From Albugo candida (taxonomy: Eukaryota; Oomycota; Peronosporomycetes; Albuginales), in assembly GCA_040437565.1 (NCBI GenBank), contig JBDOQK010000025.1, forward strand, positions 248,001-312,000: a stretch of 64,000 nt of DNA. Reading direction: 5' to 3'. The position numbers were made by a program, and so were the translations under genes. Below are positions 11,452 through 22,443 of this stretch, in pieces. Position 1 is the first letter of the stretch. Each line of letters opens with the position of its first letter. The notes below the pieces were generated by a model. The model ran no database searches and was not told the origin of the DNA. It worked only from the letters and a program-made list of their open reading frames with translations.

Positions 11452-12259
11452 TACTGACCAATTACCGATCTACCCAAAGACCAACAATCCTGCAGGCCCA
11501 GTCTGACGTCTTGTGCAGTTTGTCGTTGGCTGCAGTAGCTGACGCTTCCTTCTTCTAATGCCCTGGTAAAGCCGTCCTCCAGATACTGGAGGATGGCCAT
11601 AAGTCTTAAAACAAGATAAAGTGGGAATTTCCCCCAGCTGCTTTTCTGGCTCTGTATGCCTTTCAGCCCTTCCTTTAAACCGTTAATGGCCTCTTCCATC
11701 CTGTCTTCTACTTCTCCCTGCTGCTCACTACTCTCATCTTCTGATGCAATGAACAGCTCCTTTCTTTTAGTTGCTGATGGCTGCTGACCTGCTGGTTTGA
11801 AGTAGATTGGCAGCCTCTGCAGGTTATTCTCCTTGATATACTTGTCCGTAATCCACTTGGTACTTCTTGAGTTCTCTGCCAAGGTATGTAAAGAGCTAGA
11901 GGGTAAAGAACGCCTTTAGCAAAAGATGCTGGCTCACTTTTATACGTAATAGATCTCTTCTTCTTCCCTTTCTTTTCCTTCTTCAGCTGAGCCTGGACAT
12001 CAGCAAATCTCTTTTGTAGCTGAGCTGTGTCTGTTTCCAGCCAGTCTTCTTCCTATTCACCTTCACCTTCACCTTCACCTTCACCTTCCTCTTCCTCCTC
12101 TCCACTCCACTCCAATCTGACATGAGGCTCTGACAGTCGAGATCCTCTGCTGACTCACTCTCTTCCTGCTGTTGTTTCTGTGCCTGAATCTGCCTCTTCT
12201 TGTTGTTGGCTTGGTGCAAGTTGGCTAATAGGGCCAGCCTTCTTTTTGGGAGGAGCCAT
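11452..12259 (-). mobile_element. Remnant of DDE DNA transposon, N-terminal part only
   Basis: Minus-strand frames start with MAPPKKKAGP at 12259, continue through a lysine/valine-rich stretch, and end with a segment to 11452. The fuller copy at 22444-24663 also starts MAPP plus a lysine, has an acidic disordered N-terminus, and then a segment corresponding to WTSRxLRTW-like sequence before the catalytic core. This copy stops before the core, so all three catalytic acidic residues are missing. Frames change at least once and there is a CACCTT tandem repeat inside it. Membership of the same family as the other copy is inferred from the shared start and layout, not from close identity. Confidence 0.45.
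12056..12090. repeat. CACCTT hexamer tandem repeat (about five units)
   Basis: TTCACC/CACCTT repeats back to back. Read on the minus strand it gives KVKVKVKV in the transposon remnant, so the array lies inside former coding sequence. Confidence 0.85.
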
Positions 12260-12419
12260 TATGAAAAAATTTGAAAAATTATTTTGAAATTTCTTTTTCA
12301 ATGGTTTAATTCGATAGTACGCGCAGAACCTTACCAAATTCACTGAAACCTACATTCTTATTTTAAAAAATCAGCTTCAAATAGTAATTGAAATAATTTA
12401 AATTTCAAAAAATTTAGAT

Positions 12420-12785
12420 TTAAATGAACAGATTCGAAAAATAGCTTTGGTGATTCACAGAACTCCTCGGATTTGTTAGAAAAAAACTTGCCCGAAATTG
12501 AAACCAAAAAAAAATGCTGGTTTTAGGGGAGTCGCACCATACCTTATGTAAAAAAGAGCTAGGAGATGTATGGTCGGTAGAGCCCGTGCATATGAGACTA
12601 TGATACAAGTTCAAACGCAAGAAACCAAGTCCAGGATATGTATAGAGCATTAATATTCTCCTAAGAGCGAAGCATCCGCTTGTAATGTAGTCTTCATCCG
12701 AATCGAGCGCGTCGTACTTCAATTCAATCTCTACGTGGTCCGCTTGAGCATCATTCTCCCTTGAGCTGCTCACACTTGCTGCCAT
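12420..12785 (-). CDS. Open frame of 121 residues, unknown
   Basis: It begins MAASVSSSRENDAQADHVEI, with a Ser/Asp-rich start, and then a less protein-like tail. It lies just upstream of the transposon remnant and could be another transposon N-terminus or spurious. The tail is rich in Phe/Ser and reads poorly as a folded protein. No function suggested. Confidence 0.2.
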   Translation of the reverse strand: MAASVSSSRENDAQADHVEIELKYDALDSDEDYITSGCFALRRILMLYTYPGLGFLRLNLYHSLICTGSTDHTSPSSFLHKVWCDSPKTSIFFWFQFRASFFLTNPRSSVNHQSYFSNLFI

Positions 12786-13098
12786 CGTGTGCTTGATACT
12801 CCTTGCCTTTTTCGCTTGGCATTTATGCTCGCCTTTTACGCTCGCCTCTGCTCAACTAACCTCATTCAAGGGTTTGCTCAACTCATTTCTTCTCTCTATT
12901 CTTTTCAGAAGTTCCTCCTTTTCCCGCCAAAAAAATTGTACTATATTGATGCACCCCTTGTAGCGATTCCGATTTTGCTCTTGTATAAAAATCTAATTCC
13001 CACAACCCAAGCGTCACTTTCGCTTCGAAAAACACGCGATGGTCTACCGTCCATCGCTACATCGAGAATCGGAGGTGAATCAAGGCAAATTCCTGGTA

Positions 13099-13653
13099 TG
13101 CTGACGAGTTTATACGTTGGGTGTTAAAGGAGTCTATATCATTGACCCGAAAGTGTGGCAGGGAAGGGACGGTATACTGTGTCTTTTAGTAAGCCTAATG
13201 CTGAAGACTCCAAATACATACCTGAGAGCGATCTTGTGTTTCTAAAGTTGAGTATGGTGGCAGCTGGTTTAAAAATAAGAATTGATCAAATTACCAGAAA
13301 GACCTTATACAGAGTTTTTGGATGAGCTGAAGTCTAACTAAAAAACTCTGTGCAACAATTATTTTCGCCCAGATCACTCATGTATATATAGTCTACAGAA
13401 ATGCTGAAATCTTTAGACTTTAGGTTATCCAAAAACTCTGTATAAGGTTATTCTAGTAATTTGATCAATTCATCACCAAATCGGATTTCCACTTTCTGAT
13501 TTAAACCAGCTGCCACCATATTCAAGTATAGGAAACACAAGATCGCTCTCAGGTATGTATTTGGAGTCTTCAGCATTAGTCGTACTAAAAGACACAGCAT
13601 ACCGTCCCATTCCCTGGACTCCTCTAACAGCCCTACGTATAAATTCCTCAGCA
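13099..13653. repeat. Long inverted repeat, two arms of about 225 bases
   Basis: Bases 13099-13323 match the reverse complement of 13427-13653 with scattered differences (my eye estimate is 80-90% identity), around a spacer of about 100 bases. The right arm reads on the minus strand as part of an 80-residue frame (MDQFLNEKELKECIGG at its start, 13715-13473), while the left arm is a broken version of the same sequence. A further minus-strand segment, MAFFMDGSDTAEKTLDRC, lies at about 13873. The whole may be two head-to-head copies of a fragment of an unrecognised repeated gene or transposon. Confidence 0.7.
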
Positions 13654-13879
13654 TCGAGGACCCAACTCCCCCCTATACATTCTTTAAGCTCCTTTTCGTT
13701 AAGAAATTGATCCAAGAGAACCGAAGATATTTTTCAGCAACCTATACCACACTTCTGGATATCATTCAGGTAGGTTCGTCGGTCCCTGCGCTCTGGTTCA
13801 TAGAGAAACGCAACAGAGATACAGCGATCAAGAGTCTTCTCGGCAGTATCCGAACCATCCATGAAAAATGCCATTAAAT

Positions 13880-16800
13880 GATATCTATTTCATATTATTC
13901 TCTATGCTGTGTTGCAGTTGGTACAGGGCTCGTCGTTTTCCTGGTACTTACTTTTATAAAAGAAGCTGATATAACAAGGCAATCATATCGGGGTCGCTCT
14001 GATCCTGCAAAGACGGCTCAAATGCAGAGTGCGTACTCCGCTAAGCTCTCTTTTGCATATAACTACAAGCATGTACATTTAGGCTGGGAATTGTTGTGGA
14101 TAAAACTAGAGATGGCAAGTGCTGGAACTATTTCCTATTCTTTCATTATTATCGTCTAATTCGTCGACCTCTGCTTTGTGGTAACATCACATTTTTCTCC
14201 AATTCATTCCAGTATCCACAGCATCTATAGGGGAATACTTTCTCTCGATTAAAGCACTTTAGCGCACGCATAGTTTCACCGTGACGTGGAAAATTCGATG
14301 CATGGAAGCTACAAAACAAGGCTTATACTGGCGGTCTGATCAAGAGCTGAATACACAATTCAAACCACATCCTTGTTGAATAACTGGTATACTGTATCCG
14401 GGTCGAGTGCTGATGCATTGTGTCTGCACATGATCCATTCACTTCACTAGCGGAAAGTATGTTTTAGAACTCCCTTTTTTCTGCCCATGATGTTCCAGCG
14501 TCGGTGAATGTTATCAATCTTTCCATGCAATTCGCCTCATGTGGAATCGATGGAGCTTTTCTAGTCTTCCCAGATGCACGCTGGGATCATTCTTTTGCGA
14601 CAGCCATTGGCACTTTGGACAACATCTGCACAGGCTTGCGATCTCTGCACACAAAAGCTTTCTTGAGGCATACGGTAAGGAATCCAAATGTCGTGCCATA
14701 GATGGATTGCCTTTTATGCAACAGTATCCGCACAAGTGTATGACGCAACAGCGTTAGAATATTCGAATGTTTCCAAGATCAAATTACATAGGTGATATTG
14801 ATCTCAATATTATATTACTTGAAGTCAAGATGCAGGATTCTGGAAGCAAAGTCATAAAGAAAAATACAATCTGATATCGTTGTAGCTGACACCATGCGTC
14901 TCTGAGAGATCGATTCCATTACAAATCATTCGAGTCAAAAATTTCAGATGCATCTCTGCCCGCAACACATCATGAAAAACCTGCAGAAACATTCAAACTG
15001 CACGGGATGTTGCTCACCAACCAAAAGTTCAATATTTTAGCACAATAATGCTTAGTAAGTTTCGAGCTTTTCCTCATAGAGGTCCTGCAATGTCAAAGGA
15101 ATTCGACTCCGACTAGTTCTTATCACTCAAATGGCTAATTAAAAATTATGCGTAGCGAAACACACTTTAGACCCTATCGATTAAATAGTACCCGAGCTTT
15201 GGACTTTCTGGTCATGATGGAGAATTCCGTTCTTCACGAAGGGATCTCGTGAGAGCACTAGATATATCAGGTTCAAGTGGAGTTTGCATTTACATGTCCA
15301 TAAAAAACCTAAATTAGTGAGATGGTCAAGGCGCTTATATAGATGAGCTTGATTGCAAGATACTGCAGAATGGATTGATGATAAGCTGAGTACACTTGAT
15401 CAGCGGAGACGTGATTAATTACTTTGGTGATGCAGTAGTTCTAAAAACTGCGCGATGAATATCAAGTCACAGATGTGTCCAGCCTTCGGACAGATGGATC
15501 GTGAAAGGCAGAGGCTCTTCAAACTAAATACTATGATGTAAGGATACTCCGACTATTGTGATAGGAACATCAAAATAAATAAATGGAAACGGCTAGTGCA
15601 CTTGATGTATAAAATGGCTCTTTCTGACAACAAGCATGGTGAAACTACTTATAAAGCAGCATCAAAGGTGTCATTCCAGCGACTCTGTAATGGATCTAGC
15701 TCAAGGGCGGGTGGTACTCGATTGTGATGTCCGGAATAGTCAGAAGCTTTAGTCAACCATCGGTATGGTTGACTATGCAGCTCCGCTTCGAATAAAAAAA
15801 ATATTCTTTCTTCTCTCGTTATCGACTCAAGAAACAATTTGGCAGCTATGTACTGCTCATGGTGCTATCAGCAAGTACACGCAAACGTTTGGTTATGTCT
15901 CGTGTCAAGTTTCAGTGTGCAGATTACTAAACGCATGAAATGACTATCAGTTTACAAGTACTCAATCAAGAGAGGCTCGCTCATGCTCTCTTTGATGCCC
16001 GTCTTATAGTGCTTCCACAAAAACTCCAGAATGTGGTATCAGTCAATCGGTTGCTGACTCACAGCTGAAGCTTGTTGCGCTCGTGATAGTGTCGTCTTTT
16101 GAACTCGAAATGTATCAATACTCAAGGCTTCGAACGAACATGAACATGGAAATGTTATCCGTATTTGCTAGACTGTATACGGGATAATGTATACGTCTAG
16201 ATTATATTAAAATTCTATGCTTGGGGCGAGCTTTTCGATGTATTCAGAAAAGCGCGGAACGAATTTTGGATACGATGGATGATGCTGGATGCTATCGCCA
16301 CATCGTGAATGGAAATCGCTAATTGCATCAAAGTGGGTACGCACATCGTGATTTCCGCTGAAGAAAGGGTTTTGATCGACGATTATGGATGCAAATAAAT
16401 GCGTTTCGGCCTGTCGTCGCCTGCTTATACAGCAGTCTTATAACCTGACAGGAAGGCTTTTTTTAAATATTAGGTATAAGAACAACACCGGTCCAATCAG
16501 CTCGAGCTTCAACTAGATGTATCGTTTTATCGCGTCGCATGGCGTTCAAGATATCTGTCTGTTGATTCCAAGAGCGACTATTATTGAGAGGAGTTATACA
16601 GCGTCCATTTCGTCGATATGGTGAATGCCACTCCAAAAAGAACAATCTTTACACTGTTACGATGAGGTTTAGCCAAAACGATCATTTTTTGGTCATTCCT
16701 TTCCATTATAGGGACACAAAATCATTCTGTTTGCGTGAATGAGTTCTTTGGACCCAACAAATCTACGGACCAACCGCATGCGTAGAAAGGCACTATGACA

Positions 16801-17576
16801 CGACATATATTCCGCGCTACGGTATTTGTATCATTATGGCCGCCTCCTTTCTTGGGGATCTATCAACATGCAGATAAAATGTCGTTTGATGATAGATGCT
16901 TAGCGAGACTGACTTGAATATTGTGCTCGTTCTCCATTAGATTGTTCTTTTATTGAAGCTTCCGCCAAAATACAACTTTATTCCTCATCGACCTATTTCG
17001 CCAAAGTAACATTTTGAATTGATATTCAAACGTTTGGCAGCTCTTCGCATTACTGAATACATAATAAATTATATTTTCCGTATTATACCCTCCAAGTCTT
17101 GTTCGTTTTGTTCAGCAAAAGCGTTACACTCTGGTGTCAGTTGAAGAGTTTAAACCGCAAATATGCTTCATAAGCTTCCTATTGTATGATTTTTCCAAAA
17201 TTCATTCCAAAATCTACATAAGCATAATCGAATGTATGTAATTTAAGATCATGACCGCGCAACCTTCACAGTAGGCTGCAACTTCAAGTTAACAAAAATT
17301 CTATAGCTGCCTCTCTGACCTTCTGACTCGCTCTTGTTTCGTTTTATGCAAGTAATTGAGAAATTCCCCTTGAGCAGCTCATCATCCTCAGTATATCTCA
17401 CTCAGATCTCCACTACATGTACAAAATCCCATTCCATTTTTTTTTTTTTTTCTCTCTATGATTTATGTGGTTGACGTTGTATAATAACGCTCCAGTGCAG
17501 AGTCGTCTTTATTTTGGCTTCCTGCTAAGTATTTGAGAGTTCTTTTGATCTTTTCCTTCCACCAAACCACCTACAT
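13880..17576. other. Long stretch without recognisable genes
   Basis: About 3.7 kb. Only short frames, no motifs. Contains a hairpin at 15751-15774 and a poly-T/CT tract near 17437-17457. Probably degraded repeat or intergenic DNA. Confidence 0.5.
15751..15774. repeat. Perfect 9-bp hairpin
   Basis: AGTCAACCA, loop TCGGTA, then TGGTTGACT. Isolated; no gene nearby. Confidence 0.5.
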
Positions 17577-17713
17577 TGCTGGATATTCAACATAAAGGAT
17601 GTGCAAATAAGATGCGGTAAAGGCTTAGATTAACTGTTAAGTGAACTAAGGACCTAATATACGTACTTCCGCATTTGAGCTCGCTAGGTGTCGTTGGTTA
17701 CAGATCATCTACA
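17577..17713 (+). repeat. 5' LTR of copia element
   Basis: About 137 bases, starting TGCTGGATATTC and ending CA. It matches 21806-21926 plus 22027-22055. It is followed at once by GGTTATGAGCCC (17714-17725), complementary to the anticodon-arm sequence GGGCTCATAACC of initiator tRNA-Met, the primer used by Drosophila copia. Confidence 0.8.
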
Positions 17714-20700
17714 GGTTATGAGCCCAAACGCAGCAGATTCGAGCAATGACGTGCTCAGGGACGACAACTACTTCTACTGGGAGCTCAACGCGCGCATGAG
17801 ACTGGTGAGGAAGGGGCTGCTGGACCATATCGACGGACCTGTAAACGTCAAGAGCGAGGACGATACAGAGGTGGCAGCCTGGACAGTGAATGACTTGAAG
17901 TCTTTTACATCTTGTCGATGACGCTCAGCACTCAATACAAGTCGATGATCAGGAATACGACATCGACGAGGCAGCTTTGGGATACATCAAGGGATTTTTT
18001 TTGTTCGGGAAAGTTTACACAATCGAGTCCAAGTGCGACGTCAGCTGCACGACTTCAAGATGGAAAGAGGTAGAAGCTTGATGGGGCACATGATAATGTT
18101 CGATGAACTAGAGATGAGCATGTCGTCTATCGGAGACGTGATGGATGAGCAGAAAATGCTCGTGGTGCCTTTGGGTAGTCTGTCTGAAGATTATATACAC
18201 ATCACACGAATCCTGGAAAAAATGCCTGGAATCGACTTGATGATCGCGTGAATTTCTTCGCCGAGAGTGGGACAATATGCAGAAAAAAAGAATCAAAGAA
18301 GGTTGCACTGAAGGCAACAAAGGAAAAGTTTTCCAATACAAGATCCAACAATGCTCGAATCAACAGGAACGCGTTTAATGGGAAATGTTTTAATTGTGGA
18401 AAGCGTGGGCACAGACAACCGGATGTGTTCGGATGTTTTCAACGAAGCAAAGAAAAAGGACGTACAAGCCGCAACGAAGCAAAGAAAAAGGACGTACAAG
18501 CCGGAACGATCATTCGTTTATGTCAATTACCGCTCAAAAGAAGAATGACTGGCTTTTGGACAGCGGTGCGAGCAGTCATATGAGCTACGACAAGTCAGAA
18601 TTCGTATCACTGATGGATCTGGAAAGTCCGATCAAAACATCAATCGCAAATGGAACTACAGTCGAAGCTGTTAGCACTGGTTCAATATCGGTTAGTCTCA
18701 GCATTGTGAACATGTCACCATTCATGACTTGTTGTACATTCCAAAATTGTACCGACGGCTACTATCAATCCCCGCATTAGTAACCCGTGGCCTTAATGTC
18801 TCTTTCGAGAACAACTGGTGCGAGATTAAGTCAAAGACCGTGACGATTATACTTATAAAGCGGAGTGAGAAGATGTATAAAGTATATACACTCAAGACTG
18901 GGAAATATGGCATGCTCGTTTGGTTCATCTTCCATTGGCTCAACTTAAACAAACGCAAAAACGCTCCAACGGAGTTCAAGTGACAGAACGTTTGATTCAC
19001 GATGCTGATGAAAAAGATGAGGTTTGCGCGGGTTTTGCAAAGGGAAGATCATCGGTGAAACCATTTCCCAAGGAAAAGAGCAATGAGGTGAAGACAAAGG
19101 AAATGTTATAAATAGTTCACAGTGATCTCATGAGGCCGATGAAAACGACATCAGCAGGTGGTTCTCGATATGCATTGACGTTTATCGACGATTACTCACG
19201 ATTGGTCAAAGTTTGCTTTCTACGTACAAAATCGCAAATGTTCGATTATTTCATCAAATACAAAGCCATGATAAACGCCAAACCAACAACAGGTTCAAGT
19301 GTACACGTACGGATTGCGGTACAGAGTTTGTGAACAGGCGGTTCATGGAAGTGTGTAGACGAAACGGGATAGTCCATCAGACGTTCTCACCGCAACAGAA
19401 TGGTTTGGCGGAACGAATGAACCGCACACCCATGGAAAGAGTTCGTGCAATGCCGGAGCACAAGAATATGGCAAGGAGTGGTGGGCAGAAGCTGTCATTA
19501 GCACAGCATACATCACAAATCGCGTTCCAAACAGTCTTCGACCATATTCCACACCAATGGAACTTTGTTTTAAAGCAAAGCCAGATCTCAGTCATCTCGG
19601 CTTTGCAAATATCAACAAGTCGAAGGGATCTAAATTAGACGCGAAGGCCTACTCATGCATATTCCTGGAATATACCGACGACTCGAAAGCGTATCGGGTA
19701 TTCAACATATCGAACAAGAGAGTGGAGATATCCCGAAGTATTCACTAACTGAAGTAAATCAGACTAAGTATGCTCAAGTCGTTATCCAAAACCCTGAAAT
19801 GACTCCAAGACGGAACTCATTGTATGATGATCATCGTGCTCCATGTGTGCGCATCGAGTCTCAGGAACCTCAGTTTAAAAATGAATCAATTTATTAACCA
19901 AACCAAAATCACCAATTTACGGTACCTGTACAATCCGACACACCCTTAGATCCTTGGATCACGAAGCTGACGGCCCTTCCTCCATGAAGGTGGATGAAGA
20001 ATATGGTCGAGAACTTATCCCAGTACCTCCCAGCCAAGTTCTACTCAGTGCCAGCGTCCAGAAACCAATATTGTGTCGAGGGGGAGAATCAAGATGGATG
20101 AGTATTCTCATAATCAAGTCACCTGTATCGTTCCCCGACGTCGCCACCGAGCACCAGCAGCAAGTGAGCTTAGCGATGCTATTATTCCATATGCAGATGA
20201 AAATTAGCTCGATCATGATGAAGTCAATCGAGATTCAAAGCGACTTCGGCTTATGTCTTGGCAAGAAAACGCAGCCATTGAAATCCCTACAACATATCAG
20301 GAAGATTTGCAAAGCGGTGAAGCTGTCCAGTGGAAAGATGCGATAGAATCAGAGTACAAGTCATTGGATGAAAAGAAGACATGGAAAATAGTAGATCGTC
20401 CAAACGATCAAAAGGTGATCGGGTATAAATGGGTGTTTGCAATCATGCGAGACGAACATGGTGCATTTCAGAGATATAAGGCACGATTGGTTGCGCAAGG
20501 GTTTCGACAAACAGCTGGAGGCGACTATAAGGAAACATATGTTTCAGTTGCAAGCACTGATTCGATCAGAGTATTCCTCAGTGTCTGTGTACAGCTTGGT
20601 TACGAGATTCACCAGTATGATTCGGATACAGCATTCCTTAATGGATATTTGGAAGAAGATGTGTACATGTGGCCACCACCAGGATTGAAAGTAAAGCCGG

Positions 20701-21805
20701 GTCAAGTGTGCAAACTGCAACGAAGTTTTTTATGGATTGAAGCAAGCATCAGCAGTATGGTACAGGGCCATCTCTAAAGGCTTCAAGCAATGCACATCCA
20801 AATCATGTATTTTCATTCGCCTTGAACAAACAAATTTCGTGTATATCGCACTCTATGTGGATGAAAATGTTGATTTTAGCAAAATCAATTGATGCGATAG
20901 AAGGAATCAGCAAACTACTTGCCCAAATATTCACAATGAAGAGATTGGGTGCGGCAAAGTACATTTTGGGTATGGAATTATCGTACGACAACAAAATGAA
21001 AGTGATGCACTTGTCACAGAAGGCTGATATAAAGCGGATGTTTGAGAAATGCGGCCAAGAAAAAGTCATCTCCTGTTTACAATTCAACTTGCACAAGTCA
21101 AAACCTGACACAAAATTTTAAATGAAGATCAACACCTGAACAACAGGCCATATCGTTCATTGATTGGATCCTTACTATATATCGCCAGACCCGACGTAGC
21201 ATTTGCGGTATGTGAATTGAGTCAATTCTTGGAAAGGCCGTGTATGGCTCACTGTAATGTAGGGATTCGAGTCAGATACTTGAAGACAACTTCGGAACTT
21301 GGTTTGATATTTACCGGTGAAAATGGAGAACTGATGGCCATAGCCTACAGCGATTCAGATTGAGGATGCAGTCGCGATGATCGATGTTCAACATCAGGCA
21401 TTATGGTCATGATAAATGGAACTCCAGTTGTATACAAATCCCGACTGCAAAAGAGCATTGCGCTTAGCTCAGCTAAAGCTGAATACATGGCAATGCCTGT
21501 GTGCGTGCAAGAAATTATATGGGTGAAGCAGCTATTGCGAGGAATGGAACAACAGTTCGACAGGCCTATCCAACTTTTTGTGGATAATCAGAGCGCAATC
21601 GCAAGGGCAACAAGCGATTTTTTTATCAGTCGAGCAAGACATACCGACATCAGGCATCATTTCATTCGCGAGCACATCAAATTCGGAATTATCCGATTGG
21701 ACTACGTCGCAACGAAATTGCAACTAGCGACTTCTCAACAAAGTCAATATCGACAAAACACTTCGAACACCTCAAGTGGGATCCGTTTAAGTATGTTGAG
21801 GGGAG

Positions 21806-22055
21806 TGTTGGATATTCCACATAACGGATGTGCAGATAAGATGCGGTAGTTTGTAAAGGCTTAGATTAACTGTTAGGTGAACTAAGGACCTAATACACGT
21901 ACTTACGAATTTAAGCTCCCTGGGTGNNNNNNNNNNNNNNNNNNNNNNNNNNNNNNNNNNNNNNNNNNNNNNNNNNNNNNNNNNNNNNNNNNNNNNNNNN
22001 NNNNNNNNNNNNNNNNNNNNNNNNNNTGGGTGTCGCTGGTTACAGATCATATATA
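21806..22055 (+). repeat. 3' LTR of copia element, interrupted by a gap
   Basis: Starts TGTTGGATATTC after the purine-rich GAGGGGAG. The sequence stops at TGGGTG before 100 N (21927-22026) and resumes with the same TGGGTG, so the gap is probably of zero true length. Without the gap it is close in length to the 5' LTR. Confidence 0.8.
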
Positions 22056-22443
22056 GTGCAGGACATCTATAACCATCAACTTTTTAGGGGTCCTTCGAAC
22101 TGTATCACAGCCAGCAGAATTTAGTTTGATCAAAATCTGGCTCTGGCACAGGGAACTAGAGATAGAAAGCTGTAAGATTACAGAGCAGATATGGGATTTC
22201 TAAAACCGAGAGATTTTATAGGGATTTGGCTCAAGCAGCATGATTTTGGTCGTCCCAAAAATGAACCCCAAAAATAGGATAGCCAATCAGAGGACACCAA
22301 ATATCACATTATAGTCAATCAAATCGCTCAACGTCAAGCTAATCAACAACGTATTAAATCACTTAGCACCTGTATAAACAGTCGATCCCCGTTGTTATTT
22401 GATTACAGATACAGTTTTTTTAGAGATCATATGTGAAATTCAT
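22056..22443. other. Flank between copia element and DNA transposon
   Basis: No gene. It may contain the left terminal region of the adjacent DNA transposon; AGCCAATCA occurs here (about 22280) and in inverted orientation beyond the other side of that element (about 24770), which could be subterminal. Confidence 0.35.

Larger units (their letters stand above)
17577..22055 (+). mobile_element. Decayed Ty1/copia LTR retrotransposon
   Basis: The parts appear in copia order: 5' LTR (17577-17713), primer binding site directly after it, gag region with a CX2CX4H-type zinc knuckle (about 18390), protease with DSGASSH (about 18560), integrase with the tail motif QTFSPQQNGLAERMNRT (about 19380), reverse transcriptase (about 20350-20760), RNase H ending with a VDNQSAI-type stretch (about 21400-21720), a purine-rich tract just before 21806, and a 3' LTR. 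The coding region is broken in roughly a dozen places, so it is a fossil. The two LTRs differ at about one base in ten, pointing to an old insertion. No target-site duplication is visible. A 100 N gap lies inside the 3' LTR. Confidence 0.9.
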
